Shown here one piece after another: positions 45,509 through 54,443 of a stretch of 64,000 bases of DNA. Source of the stretch: Arenibacter sp. 6A1 (lineage in GTDB: Bacteria > Bacteroidota > Bacteroidia > Flavobacteriales > Flavobacteriaceae). A model generated the notes under the pieces. That model ran no database searches. It saw only the letters and a list, made by a program, of their open reading frames with translations, and was not told the DNA's origin. The position numbers were made by a program, and so were the translations under genes. The stretch covers positions 40,198 to 104,197 of the forward strand of contig NZ_JAAXCQ010000020.1 in NCBI RefSeq assembly GCF_012272855.1. Reading direction: 5' to 3'. Numbering within the stretch: position 1 is the first letter of the stretch; each line of letters starts with the position of its first letter.

Positions 45509-46480
45509 TTATTGGGACCAAGAGGTAGGAACCCTATCCCATCTATGTCCTTTTAATTCCCGATACAGTTCTGCAGGCAATCCCTTTCCATCGCTCAATG
45601 CCGTGTTCATTAAAACATTGCGTTGTTTCCGCATCCCTGGAATAATGGTACTCACCGATGTATTCATGGTTATAAACCTAAGGGCCATTTCTGCCATCGT
45701 CATCCCTTCTGGTACTAGGGGCCTCAGCAAATCGGCTTTCTCGGCACTGGCGAATAAATTTTCGGGGACAAAATAACTCCCTCGCCAATCTCCTTCTGCA
45801 AAAGTAGTTTCTTTGGTGATTGCTCCTGTCAAGGTACCTTCATCGAACGGAACACGGGCAATTATGGCAATATCCAAGGCTTCGCACAAGGGAAAAAGGG
45901 TATCTTCTGGCGCCTGATCAAAAATATTGTATATCACCTGAACGGCATCGAAGTGTCCGGTTTTTAACGCCTTGATCCCATTTTCTGGTTCCCATCGGTT
46001 TACACTAAGCCCCATGGCCGCTATTTTACCAGCTGCCTTTAGGTCTTCTATGGCCCTTTGCCACTCTTCCCTATCCGACCAACTGTCGTCCCAAGTGTGA
46101 AATTGCATAAGATCTATTTGTTCTACCCCCAAGTTCTTGAGGGTCTTTTCTGTGTATTCCTTTATATGCAAGGTAGGATAAGAGTCCTCAAAACGATATT
46201 CGGGTTTTGCGGGCCATTGAAAGTTTTTTGCCGGAATTTTACTGGCGGCATATATTTTTTTGTGAGGATACCTTTTTAGCAAGTCCCCTAATAGCTTTTC
46301 ACTATGACCATGCCCATATGCCCATGCCGTATCAAAAAAATTCACGCCATTTTCTACTGCCAAATCCAAGGCCTTCCCCGACAATAGGTCGTCTGATTCC
46401 TTCCAGCCCCCCATGCCCCACATTCCATATCCTATCTCTCCAACCTTCCATTGGGTTCTTCCAAATATTCTTTGCTCCAT
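45509..46480 (-). CDS. Aldo/keto reductase
   Basis: 323 aa, soluble. Catalytic residues of the AKR barrel are visible: FFDTAWAYG (Asp and Tyr), AASKIPAK (Lys) and MQFHTWDD (His). The NADPH-binding end is represented by VSTIIPGMRK near the C-terminus. It reduces an aldehyde or ketone, perhaps a sugar, as it is co-transcribed with the sugar isomerase. No signal peptide, in contrast to its partner. Confidence 0.85.
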   Translation of the reverse strand: MEQRIFGRTQWKVGEIGYGMWGMGGWKESDDLLSGKALDLAVENGVNFFDTAWAYGHGHSEKLLGDLLKRYPHKKIYAASKIPAKNFQWPAKPEYRFEDSYPTLHIKEYTEKTLKNLGVEQIDLMQFHTWDDSWSDREEWQRAIEDLKAAGKIAAMGLSVNRWEPENGIKALKTGHFDAVQVIYNIFDQAPEDTLFPLCEALDIAIIARVPFDEGTLTGAITKETTFAEGDWRGSYFVPENLFASAEKADLLRPLVPEGMTMAEMALRFITMNTSVSTIIPGMRKQRNVLMNTALSDGKGLPAELYRELKGHRWDRVPTSWSQ

Positions 46481-46750
46481 CTTTATTTACAGTGGTTTTT
46501 TATGGTGATCCTTCTGTTGTTATAAGAATTCCGAAGGCTATGATGCCTTTGGAACCTCAGTTTTTAAATTTAGGAAATAATCTTTAGTTTCTATTGGCTG
46601 CTGAAGTATTTATAGCGCCAACCAGGGGCCATTGGGATTAGAAAAATTTATAGTGATGCATTGACTCATTTTTGAGACCAATTTTCGCCATGATCCTTTG
46701 CAATCATCTTATTAATCCATTGTTCGGCTGCTCCGTTCTGTCGTTATTCC

Positions 46751-46830
46751 GCGTTAGGGACCGCGGCGGCATCCCCGCAGCGCAGCAAGGGATATAGCCA
46801 AGTGCCCGCCCGACCTAGGAGGGAACGCCC
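46751..46830 (+). repeat. 80-bp GC-rich interspersed repeat, copy E
   Basis: Same ends and length. Like copy C it has GGGACCGCGG at the left; the right part reads CCCGACCTAGGAGGG. The TTCC outer flank and AAAA after the right end are present. Confidence 0.88.
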
Positions 46831-46915
46831 AAAATAGTACGATTGAAGAAATAAACATTTTGAATGGGGTGGACCTAGGTACTACACCCCTAAACGTCCT
46901 ATGCCATAAAGCAGA

Positions 46916-46939
46916 AAAAGCCCCCAAAAGGGAGCTTTT
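46916..46939 (-). terminator. Terminator of fabV
   Basis: AAAAGCCCCC pairs with GGGAGCTTTT (one mismatch) around a 4-nt AAAA loop. On the minus strand the stem ends in a T-run. It begins 53 nt after the fabV stop. Confidence 0.8.
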
Positions 46940-46992
46940 AAAATATTGTCACTACGGACGGGCTTATAAACAAAAACGCCTATAAGCTGTTT

Positions 46993-48180
46993 TTATTGCA
47001 ATCCAGGGATGGCCACTACTTCGTTGACATCTGCGTCATAATCTACACCAGGCACTTTAAAGCCGAATAAATTAAAGAAATCAGTATCGTAGCCTTTTAA
47101 ATCGCCTATCTCTGGCAAAGTTTCAGTAGTTGCCTCTTTCCATAATTCGGCAACTCTGGCCTGCACATCATCGCGCATTTCCCAATCGTCAATACGGATT
47201 CTTCCCTGCTCATCGGTAGGAATAGTATCTGCGTATAAACGATCGCTGAACAAACGTTGGATCTGCTCTATACAACCTTCATGAATATCCATTTCCTTCA
47301 TCACCTTATACAGCAATGAAATATACAAAGGAATCACAGGAATGGCAGAACTTGCCTGGGTAACCAAGGCCTTGTTTACAGAAACATACGCCTTACCGTT
47401 AAGGTCCTTAAGGGTATCGGTGATATCGAATGCCGTAGCTTCTAAATGGTCCTTGGCACGACCAATGGTACCTTTTCTATAGACAGCTTCCGTCAATGAT
47501 GGCCCTATATAAGAATAGGCTACCGTATTGAAATCTGGCGCCAACAGGCCTTCTGCTTTTAAGGCATCGATCCACATTTTCCAATCTTCACCGCCCATTA
47601 CGGCCACGGTATTCTCAATATCATCGCCTTCTGCAGGAGCTATACTAACCTCTGTTACTTTACCTGTATGGAAATCGACTGTTTTATTTTGAAAAGTATC
47701 GCCTATAGGCTTTAATACCGATTTATACTTCACCCCTGTATCTGGATGTGTTCTTACCGGAGAGGCCAAGCTGTAGATCACCAAATCTACCTGTCCTAAA
47801 TCTTCTTTTATTAAGTCTAGGGTCTGTCTTTTAATCTCATTTGAAAAAGCATCGCCGTTGATACTTTTAGCATATAGGCCTTCTTTATGGGCTTGTGTTT
47901 CAAAAGCGGCTGTGTTGTACCATCCTGGAGACGCTGGTCTACCTTCTGATGGTGGTTTTTCAAAATACACACCAATTGTTGACGCATTGGCTCCAAAAGC
48001 GCTTGTTATCCTTGAGGCCAAACCAAATCCGGTAGAAGCGCCAATAACCAACACTTTTTTAGGACCGTCTATGGCTCCTTTAGATTTTATATAGTCAATT
48101 TGATTGATTACATTCTGCTCACACCCTTTAGGATGAGAGGTTAAACAAATAAATCCACGTGTTCTAGGCTCTATTATCAT
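46993..48180 (-). CDS. fabV: Trans-2-enoyl-ACP/CoA reductase (FabV)
   Basis: 395 aa, the usual length of FabV. It has the N-terminal I-x-P-x-x-R-G-F-I signature (IEPRTRGFI), the NADH-binding VLVIGASTGFG (near 44) and the catalytic Y-x8-K pair in AVYRKGTIGRAK. It carries out the last, NADH-dependent step of fatty-acid elongation and is triclosan-tolerant in other bacteria. Cytoplasmic, monocistronic, with a clear terminator. Confidence 0.93.
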   Translation of the reverse strand: MIIEPRTRGFICLTSHPKGCEQNVINQIDYIKSKGAIDGPKKVLVIGASTGFGLASRITSAFGANASTIGVYFEKPPSEGRPASPGWYNTAAFETQAHKEGLYAKSINGDAFSNEIKRQTLDLIKEDLGQVDLVIYSLASPVRTHPDTGVKYKSVLKPIGDTFQNKTVDFHTGKVTEVSIAPAEGDDIENTVAVMGGEDWKMWIDALKAEGLLAPDFNTVAYSYIGPSLTEAVYRKGTIGRAKDHLEATAFDITDTLKDLNGKAYVSVNKALVTQASSAIPVIPLYISLLYKVMKEMDIHEGCIEQIQRLFSDRLYADTIPTDEQGRIRIDDWEMRDDVQARVAELWKEATTETLPEIGDLKGYDTDFFNLFGFKVPGVDYDADVNEVVAIPGLQ

Positions 48181-48623
48181 CTTGTAATTTTCTGTTTTTG
48201 GCCCTGTACCATCCTAGGAGTTGCTACAAGTACCTATTATATTTTTTGCTACCAAATATCGAAGATATATAAAAGATTTAAAAGAGAAAGTGACTGCTGC
48301 TAAAATTGCGTCATATTAAATAAAGAAAACTACTTACAAACCTCTATATACCAGCTCATATAAGAACAAAGTTCTTTAAAAAAAACTTTGCTTTTAGGGA
48401 TGGTACTTCTTTATTTTATCTTTCTAATTCCTCTTCAATATGCTTCTAATCCAATGGTATTTTTCTAAGATTCAACGGTGGGACAAAACCGAAAAGTAAT
48501 CTTGTTATGGTTGCCTTCTCCTCTTTTAGCAGACACCAACACCGTTGTTTTCTAATTTTTACCTTAGGGCGCCCTTTAGAATTAGGCATAAAAAAAGCCC
48601 CATTTAAAACGGGGCTTTCGTTT
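48181..48623. other. Intergenic region, 443 bases
   Basis: Contains the folD terminator at its right end. The fabV promoter should be near its left end, but only imperfect TATTTG-type strings are seen. No gene. Confidence 0.5.
48594..48618 (-). terminator. Terminator of folD
   Basis: AAAGCCCC (48594-48601) pairs with GGGGCTTT (48611-48618), followed by T-rich DNA on the minus strand. It begins 6 nt after the folD stop. Confidence 0.8.
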
Positions 48624-49508
48624 TTATTTTTTACTTCTGTGACGTTCTCTTGCCAACAAAGTATTTTTTAAGAGCATGGCAATGGTCATTGGCCCTACTC
48701 CACCTGGTACCGGAGTTATAAAAGAGGCTTTTTTACTGACGTTTTCAAAATCGACATCTCCAGTAATATAATATCCTTTTTCTTTAGTTTCATCTGGAAC
48801 ACGGGTAATACCAACATCGATAATTACAGCGCCGTCTTTCACCATTTCTGCCTTTAAAAAGTTTGGCACTCCCAAGGCAGAGATCACGATATCTGCTTGT
48901 GATATGATCTGGGTGATATTTTTTGTATGGCTATGGGTTAAGGTTACCGTAGAGTTTCCTGGCCATCCTTTTCTTCCCATTAGGATACTCATAGGTCTAC
49001 CTACGATATGGCTTCTACCAATTACGACGGTGTGTTTACCTTGAGTTTCTACTTTATAACGTTCTAACAATTCCAAAATCCCGAATGGCGTTGCTGGGAT
49101 AAAAGTACTCATATCCAGGGCCATTTTACCAAAATTGGTAGGGTGAAATCCGTCTACATCCTTATCAGGATCTATGGCCAAAAGAACGCGTTGTTCGTTA
49201 ATTTGCTCTGGCAATGGCAATTGCACGATAAAACCATCGATATCAGCATCTTGGTTCAGCTCTTCGATCTTTTTCAACAATTCCTGTTCGGAAGTGGTAC
49301 TTGGCAATTGCACCAAGGTAGATTCGAAGCCTATTTGCTGGCAAGATCTTACTTTACTCCCCACATAGGTAAGGCTAGCTCCGTCGCTTCCGACTATAAC
49401 AGCAGCCAAATGCGGTACTTTTTCGCCACGGTCGCGCATTTTAGCCACCTCAGCGGCAATTTCCGTTTTAATCTGATTTGATACTTTTTTACCGTCTAGT
49501 AATTCCAT
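48624..49508 (-). CDS. folD: Bifunctional methylenetetrahydrofolate dehydrogenase/cyclohydrolase (FolD)
   Basis: 294 aa. Signature elements are YVGSKVRSC with the catalytic Lys, [20 protein letters not shown] (NADP site) and [15 protein letters not shown]. It interconverts 5,10-methylene- and 10-formyl-THF in one-carbon metabolism. The gene follows ffh by 56 nt on the same strand, so the two are probably co-transcribed. Confidence 0.95.
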   Translation of the reverse strand: MELLDGKKVSNQIKTEIAAEVAKMRDRGEKVPHLAAVIVGSDGASLTYVGSKVRSCQQIGFESTLVQLPSTTSEQELLKKIEELNQDADIDGFIVQLPLPEQINEQRVLLAIDPDKDVDGFHPTNFGKMALDMSTFIPATPFGILELLERYKVETQGKHTVVIGRSHIVGRPMSILMGRKGWPGNSTVTLTHSHTKNITQIISQADIVISALGVPNFLKAEMVKDGAVIIDVGITRVPDETKEKGYYITGDVDFENVSKKASFITPVPGGVGPMTIAMLLKNTLLARERHRSKK

Positions 49509-49564
49509 TTCTATCTATATTCTATTCCCTAATATACTCCCTACTTAATAATTGTTGCAAAGGT

Positions 49565-50902
49565 TTATTTCATCCCTTTCATTGCCCCCATCATCTGCAT
49601 CATTTTTTTGCCGCCACCGCCTTGCATCATTTTCATCATCTTGCTCATTTGGTCGAATTGTTTTAGCAATTGGTTGATTTCCTGAATGGTTCTACCGCTA
49701 CCTTTGGCAATACGTTTTTTTCTACTAGCATTTAATTTTGTTGGTGTGGCCCTTTCATCTGGGGTCATGGAATAGATAATGGCTTCTATATGTTTAAAAG
49801 CATCATCTTCGATATCCAAGCCTTTTAGTGCTTTTCCTGCACCGGGAATCATCCCCATAAGATCTTTAAGACTACCCATTTTTTTAATCTGCTGAATCTG
49901 ACTTAGGAAGTCATCAAAACCAAATTTATTTTTGGCAATCTTCTTTTGTATTTTACGGGCTTCTTCTTCATCGAACTGCTCTTGGGCACGTTCTACCAAA
50001 GAAACAACATCTCCCATCCCCAAAATACGATCGGCCATACGCGAAGGGTAAAACACGTCGATGGCATCCATTTTTTCACCGGTACCGATAAATTTTATCG
50101 GTTTATTAACCACTGATTTAATAGATATCGCTGCTCCACCACGGGTATCCCCATCTAATTTTGTTAGGATAACCCCATCAAAGTTAAGGACATCGTTAAA
50201 GGCTTTTGCTGTATTTACGGCATCTTGCCCAGTCATAGAATCTACTACGAACAAGGTTTCTTGCGGCTCGATTGCCTTATGGATATTGGCAATCTCGTTC
50301 ATCATTTGTTCATCCACGGCCAAACGACCCGCGGTATCTATGATCACCACATTAAAACCATTGGCTTTTGCATGGGCAATACCTGCCTTGGCAATGGCTA
50401 CCGGATCGGTATTTCCCCTATCCGAGAAAACCTCTACTCCTATTTGCTCCCCTACCACATGCAACTGATCGATTGCTGCAGGACGATAGACATCACAAGC
50501 TACCAATAAGGCTTTTTTAGATTTTTTAGTTTGAAGGAAATTGGCCAACTTTCCCGAGAAGGTAGTTTTACCAGAACCTTGAAGACCCGACATTAAGATT
50601 ATAGAAGGCGCCCCTGATAGATTGATGCCTTCGACATCACCACCCATTAATTGGGTAAGCTCGTCCTTGACCAGTTTTACCATTAATTGGCCCGGCTGCA
50701 ACGAGGTAAGTACGTCTTGCCCTAAAGCTTTCTCCTTTACCGTATTGGTAAACTCCTTGGCTATTTTAAAGTTAACATCCGCATCTAATAATGCCCTACG
50801 AACCTCTTTCAAGGTTTCGGCCACATTTATTTCGGTGATTTGCCCATGCCCTTTTAGAACATGTAGTGCCTTATCTAACTTTTCACTTAAATTATCGAAC
50901 AT
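49565..50902 (-). CDS. ffh: Signal recognition particle protein (Ffh/SRP54)
   Basis: 445 aa. The N domain is followed by the GTPase: G1 GLQGSGKTT, DTAGRL, and TKLDGDTRGG. The C-terminal M domain is Met-rich (MMKMMQGGGG region) and binds 4.5S RNA and signal peptides. It targets nascent membrane proteins to FtsY/SecYEG. A TAAATTTG element precedes it. The 4.5S RNA gene is not seen in this window. Confidence 0.95.
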   Translation of the reverse strand: MFDNLSEKLDKALHVLKGHGQITEINVAETLKEVRRALLDADVNFKIAKEFTNTVKEKALGQDVLTSLQPGQLMVKLVKDELTQLMGGDVEGINLSGAPSIILMSGLQGSGKTTFSGKLANFLQTKKSKKALLVACDVYRPAAIDQLHVVGEQIGVEVFSDRGNTDPVAIAKAGIAHAKANGFNVVIIDTAGRLAVDEQMMNEIANIHKAIEPQETLFVVDSMTGQDAVNTAKAFNDVLNFDGVILTKLDGDTRGGAAISIKSVVNKPIKFIGTGEKMDAIDVFYPSRMADRILGMGDVVSLVERAQEQFDEEEARKIQKKIAKNKFGFDDFLSQIQQIKKMGSLKDLMGMIPGAGKALKGLDIEDDAFKHIEAIIYSMTPDERATPTKLNASRKKRIAKGSGRTIQEINQLLKQFDQMSKMMKMMQGGGGKKMMQMMGAMKGMK

Positions 50903-50928
50903 AGTCTTACTTTATTATCAGGAATGTG

Positions 50929-50936
50929 CAAATTTA
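50929..50936 (-). promoter_or_regulatory. -7 element TAAATTTG of ffh-folD
   Basis: An exact TAnnTTTG match 26 nt before the ffh ATG, giving a short leader. Confidence 0.6.
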
Positions 50937-50983
50937 AGAATAAGTACGGGAAGTGTGAACTTTGAGGTCGAAAATATAAATGC

Positions 50984-51017
50984 AAAAAGGGCAACTTCTA
51001 TAAGAAATTGCCCTTTT
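50984..51017 (-). terminator. Terminator after the repeat-built lipoprotein gene
   Basis: AAAAGGGCAA pairs with TTGCCCTTTT, extended by an inner TTCT/AGAA pair, with a T-run on the minus strand. It lies 22 nt after the stop at 51039. Confidence 0.85.
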
Positions 51018-51038
51018 CATGGAATTTGGGGGGAAATT

Positions 51039-52778
51039 TTATTCTTTTTCGAAGACTAAAACCTCATCAGAATCATTTTCTAACTCAATTCTTGTGCTAC
51101 TTATCGCTTTAATGCTCCATCGTTCTGACAATACCCTCAAGGAAGCATCTAATCCAAAATTAAGGTAACATTTTAATTCTCCCTCGCTATTTCTAATCAC
51201 TCGCCATAAGCCACTTACCCCTGAAACCCCACTATTGGTTGTTCTTATCAAAGCATTGGCGGCAAAGGAAAATCCAAAGTTTGCATAGGCAGCCGTTTTA
51301 TCTTCCCCATCGTCCTTATACTGGGCTACCATCCAACTCCCGACCTTTAGAATATCGCGAATTTCCATCACGTCGTCGTCATCCTCATCGTTATTACAAT
51401 TCCTTTCCAAGATGAGTTCAAAATCGCCTACCTCAAATTTCAATCGCTTGTCCCTAAGGTCAGACAACGGCCAGGAAAAATTTACGCCGGGCTCTTGCCC
51501 CATAGTTATGTCCATGATTAAGCGTCCTTGTGCATTGGAAGTAATAGCCCAAGTGCCTTCGGATGTGTTGGTACCATTGCTTAAAGAAACGATCCCTTCG
51601 GCCATAAATTTAAACTCGTACCCTAAAAGTCTATCTATTTCTTCACCATCCTTTTTCACCTTCCTGATGATCCAACTACATTCCTTCAATACTTCTCTAA
51701 GGGTATCGGGCTTGTTGTCTATAATATCACAGGCATTCCTCATAACAATCTTATTCCCTTCCCCAGAGAACAGTTTTATTTTTCCATCCTCCAAATCGTA
51801 TACCAACCATTCTAAGGTAAAATCTGTCAGCACGTCAAACTCGAGCTTTAATAAAACTCTATGATTACCTACCCTGGTGGTCCATGTTCCCGCTAAACTA
51901 TTGCCTAGCCTATCTTTCACTACTACACTACCATCTTGTTTAAAGTTCATTACATACTCAAAGTACTGATCTGTTTGGTATTGACCATCTCTTTTAATTT
52001 CTTTGATCAGCCATGGACATTTTACCAGGTATTCTTCTAATTCTTCTTGAGAAAAATCGTCATCGTTATAATCGTCATCATCATCCTCATCACATGCATC
52101 TTTCGCCATTTCTATCGCATCGGCAAGTTCTGCATTGTTAGCAACATTTATTTCAGTACCATCGTACAGGGTTAAAGCCAATGGAAAATCGAAACTAATC
52201 ATGGAATTGTCATTCAACCCTTTAAAAAACCGTCTTAATTGCAGATCATTTTGTACGGTTACCGAATTGGTTTTTTGAAGGTTTATATTAAAAGAATACA
52301 CTGTTAGCGGGTATGAAAAGTCTATACATTCAATATCATCATCGTCTCCGCCTTCGATACATTTACTTGCTTGTTCTCTTAGTTCTTGCTGATTGTTGAT
52401 CGTTATTTCGCTATAATCTGCCATAGTAATAGTTACCGGAAACACAATTTCCAAAATATCGTTATCGTCTTCTAGTTCGTCCAAGACTCTCTCGATCAAT
52501 TTTAAATCGGCCTTGGCATCTATTTTAATGTCCAACCCATTAACATTCACCACATAGGGGAAATTAAGGGAAAAACAACTTGCCTTATCAACTATATTAT
52601 CATAGGAACCATCCTTTGAGGAGACTTTTTGAATTAATTTGGCGGTATTGGAAGTTGCCAAAATTGCTTCTTGATTTTCTCCTTGCGGGGTATCATCAAA
52701 CTCTTCTTGACAAGAATTAAGACTCAGTCCCAACAAAAGCAAGCCCGAGTAGACTAAAAATGACATCAGCTTTTTCAT
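51039..52778 (-). CDS. Large repeat-built surface lipoprotein
   Basis: 579 aa. A lipoprotein signal ends LSLNSC (Cys23). The mature part reads as two related ~80-residue units (from ~66, CFSLNFPYVVNV, and ~150, CIDFSYPLTVYS; each ends near a LREQ/LADAI helix and a Cys), and an Asp-rich linker (~225-240). Three ~105-residue lipocalin-like units follow from ~249, ~356 and ~471, each starting with a W(L/I/M)-x-KDG-type strand (CPWLIKEIKRDG; CSWIIRKVKKDG; GSWMVAQYKDDG) and containing a GTW/GLW strand. A second Asp-rich linker separates units 2 and 3. It is divergent from the sigma/FecR/TonB cassette, so it may be a surface partner of that receptor. Confidence 0.75.
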   Translation of the reverse strand: MKKLMSFLVYSGLLLLGLSLNSCQEEFDDTPQGENQEAILATSNTAKLIQKVSSKDGSYDNIVDKASCFSLNFPYVVNVNGLDIKIDAKADLKLIERVLDELEDDNDILEIVFPVTITMADYSEITINNQQELREQASKCIEGGDDDDIECIDFSYPLTVYSFNINLQKTNSVTVQNDLQLRRFFKGLNDNSMISFDFPLALTLYDGTEINVANNAELADAIEMAKDACDEDDDDDYNDDDFSQEELEEYLVKCPWLIKEIKRDGQYQTDQYFEYVMNFKQDGSVVVKDRLGNSLAGTWTTRVGNHRVLLKLEFDVLTDFTLEWLVYDLEDGKIKLFSGEGNKIVMRNACDIIDNKPDTLREVLKECSWIIRKVKKDGEEIDRLLGYEFKFMAEGIVSLSNGTNTSEGTWAITSNAQGRLIMDITMGQEPGVNFSWPLSDLRDKRLKFEVGDFELILERNCNNDEDDDDVMEIRDILKVGSWMVAQYKDDGEDKTAAYANFGFSFAANALIRTTNSGVSGVSGLWRVIRNSEGELKCYLNFGLDASLRVLSERWSIKAISSTRIELENDSDEVLVFEKE

Positions 52779-52862
52779 AACGATTTGAATTTTATTGTTT
52801 CTATATAGCTAAAACAACTCACTAAAAATAAACCCTACCCAATATTATGTTTATTTTTAAAA

Positions 52863-52870
52863 TATCTTTG
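52863..52870 (+). promoter_or_regulatory. -7 element TATCTTTG of the sigma factor operon
   Basis: An exact TAnnTTTG match 19 nt before the TTG start of the sigma factor gene. Confidence 0.6.
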
Positions 52871-52889
52871 ATAAAAAACCACAAATAGA

Positions 52890-53402
52890 TTGAAAGCTAC
52901 TAAAAATGATCACGTGTGTGAAGATGAAGTCTATGCTTCCATCTTTAAGACCCATTCCAAAACTGTTTATAATTACATCTATTATAAGTTTGGCAATGAA
53001 GAAAAAGCCTATGACGCCGTTCAGGAAGCCTTCGTTAAGCTTTGGGAGAACTGTTCCAAAGTCGCCCCCGAAAAGGCAAAATCTTTTGTCTACACAGTTG
53101 CCAATAATTTATATTTAAATGTAATTAAGGCAGAAAAAGTACGATTAAAATATGCCGAATATGCCGCTCCTATAGAACATGAAGCCCCAGATTTTATTTT
53201 GGAAGAGCAAGAATTCAAGGAAAAACTAGATCGCGCATTACAAAATTTACCGGAGATCCAACGCACCACCTTTTTACTCAATAGGATTGATGGTAAAAAA
53301 TACGCGGAAATAGCAGAAATGGAAGGTGTAAGTATAAAAGCCATTGAAAAAAGAATGCATTTGGCACTAAAAACACTTAGGGAGAATATCGATGGTATCT
53401 AA
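52890..53402 (+). CDS. ECF sigma-70 factor (Bacteroidota FecI-like type)
   Basis: 170 aa. Region 2 is FKTHSKTVYNYIYYKFGNE and DAVQEAFVKLWEN (-10 recognition helix). Region 4 is LPEIQRTTFLLNRIDGKKYAEIAE with the helix-turn-helix IAEMEGVSIKAIEKRMHLAL. It transcribes the downstream receptor in response to FecR. The start is a TTG 19 nt after the -7 element; a GTG 24 nt further is the alternative, and no in-frame ATG exists nearby. FecR follows after 120 nt. Confidence 0.9.
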   Translation: MKATKNDHVCEDEVYASIFKTHSKTVYNYIYYKFGNEEKAYDAVQEAFVKLWENCSKVAPEKAKSFVYTVANNLYLNVIKAEKVRLKYAEYAAPIEHEAPDFILEEQEFKEKLDRALQNLPEIQRTTFLLNRIDGKKYAEIAEMEGVSIKAIEKRMHLALKTLRENIDGI

Positions 53403-53522
53403 CATAATTCTCTTATAAAAAATACTTGAATTTATCTTAAAACTATAAAATCTAAAATAATAACAACGGCAAGGTAGGGTTTTGCCCTATTCGGTTGTTA
53501 TACTGATATAAAGCTAAAAACC

Positions 53523-54443
53523 ATGCAAGAAAATTACTTAGCAAAATGGCTCAACAACGAACTTTCTGAGGAAGAGGTCATCAAATTTAAGGCAACTAAG
53601 GAATATGCCACCTATCAAAAGATAGTAGAGACCACTAAAGGTCTTAGTGCCCCTAAATTTGATATGGATAAGGCTTGGAAAGATCTTAAAAAAGCAAAAA
53701 CGGTGGTGTTGCCAGAAGAGGGAACCAAGGTTATAACCTTAAATCCGTTTAAAAAATACTTGAGAATCGCCGCTGTAGTAGCATTAATCGTAAGCGTTAC
53801 TCTTTTCTATAACAACTCCTTAGACGAAAGAATAAGTACCCAGTATGCCGAACGGGCCGAGGTAATTTTACCGGACGCTTCTGAAGTAGTACTGAATGCG
53901 GAATCTAAAATTAGGTATAGCAAAGAAAAATGGGCAGAAAAAAGGTCCCTTTCCCTAAGTGGTGAGGCATTTTTCAAGGTAGCCAAAGGAAAGCGTTTTT
54001 CCGTTAATACTCCCGATGGAACCGTAGCTGTTTTGGGAACCCAATTCAATGTAGAAAGTAGAAAAGGATATTTTGAGGTAAGTTGTTACGAAGGCTTGGT
54101 TAGTGTAACCTATAAGGACAAAGAAATAAAACTACCGGCTGGCAACTCGTTTTTAGTGATTGATGGGCAAATAACCCCTACCCAACATCCTTCTACCACC
54201 GAACCAGCGTGGCTTAGCAACGAAAGTACTTTTAAAAGTATTCCTTTAAAATTTGTTTTTGAGGAATTCCAAAGACAGTACAATGTTAAGGTAAGCACCG
54301 AAAACATTGATGAATCGCAATTATTTAGTGGTAGTTTTAGCAATCAGGATATAGAATTAGCCCTACAGAGTATTAGTGTTCCTTCCCAAATAAAGTTTAA
54401 ATTTGAAGGAAACAAAGTACTATTTTATGCTAAAGCCCCCTAA
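53523..54443 (+). CDS. FecR-family anti-sigma factor
   Basis: 306 aa. An N-terminal cytoplasmic sigma-binding region (~1-75, LAKWLNNELSEEE) is followed by one membrane helix (~80-97), a periplasmic FecR domain (ILPDASEVVLNAESKI; FFKVAKGKRFSVNT; VLGTQFNVE) and a C-terminal DUF4974/STN-like domain (LFSGSFSNQDIELALQSI). It senses the TonB receptor's STN domain and controls the sigma factor. The last 17 nt overlap the receptor gene. Confidence 0.92.
   Translation: MQENYLAKWLNNELSEEEVIKFKATKEYATYQKIVETTKGLSAPKFDMDKAWKDLKKAKTVVLPEEGTKVITLNPFKKYLRIAAVVALIVSVTLFYNNSLDERISTQYAERAEVILPDASEVVLNAESKIRYSKEKWAEKRSLSLSGEAFFKVAKGKRFSVNTPDGTVAVLGTQFNVESRKGYFEVSCYEGLVSVTYKDKEIKLPAGNSFLVIDGQITPTQHPSTTEPAWLSNESTFKSIPLKFVFEEFQRQYNVKVSTENIDESQLFSGSFSNQDIELALQSISVPSQIKFKFEGNKVLFYAKAP

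Larger units (their letters stand above)
46481..46992. other. Intergenic region, 512 bases, with repeat copy E and a terminator
   Basis: Holds repeat copy E (46751-46830) and the fabV terminator (46916-46939). No gene seen; the aldo/keto reductase promoter must lie in its left part. Confidence 0.6.

Noticed and set aside
10662..46830. GC-rich 80-bp repeats as a CRISPR array or integron attC sites
   Set aside because: Copies are thousands of bases apart, in both orientations, without spacers, cas genes or an integrase.
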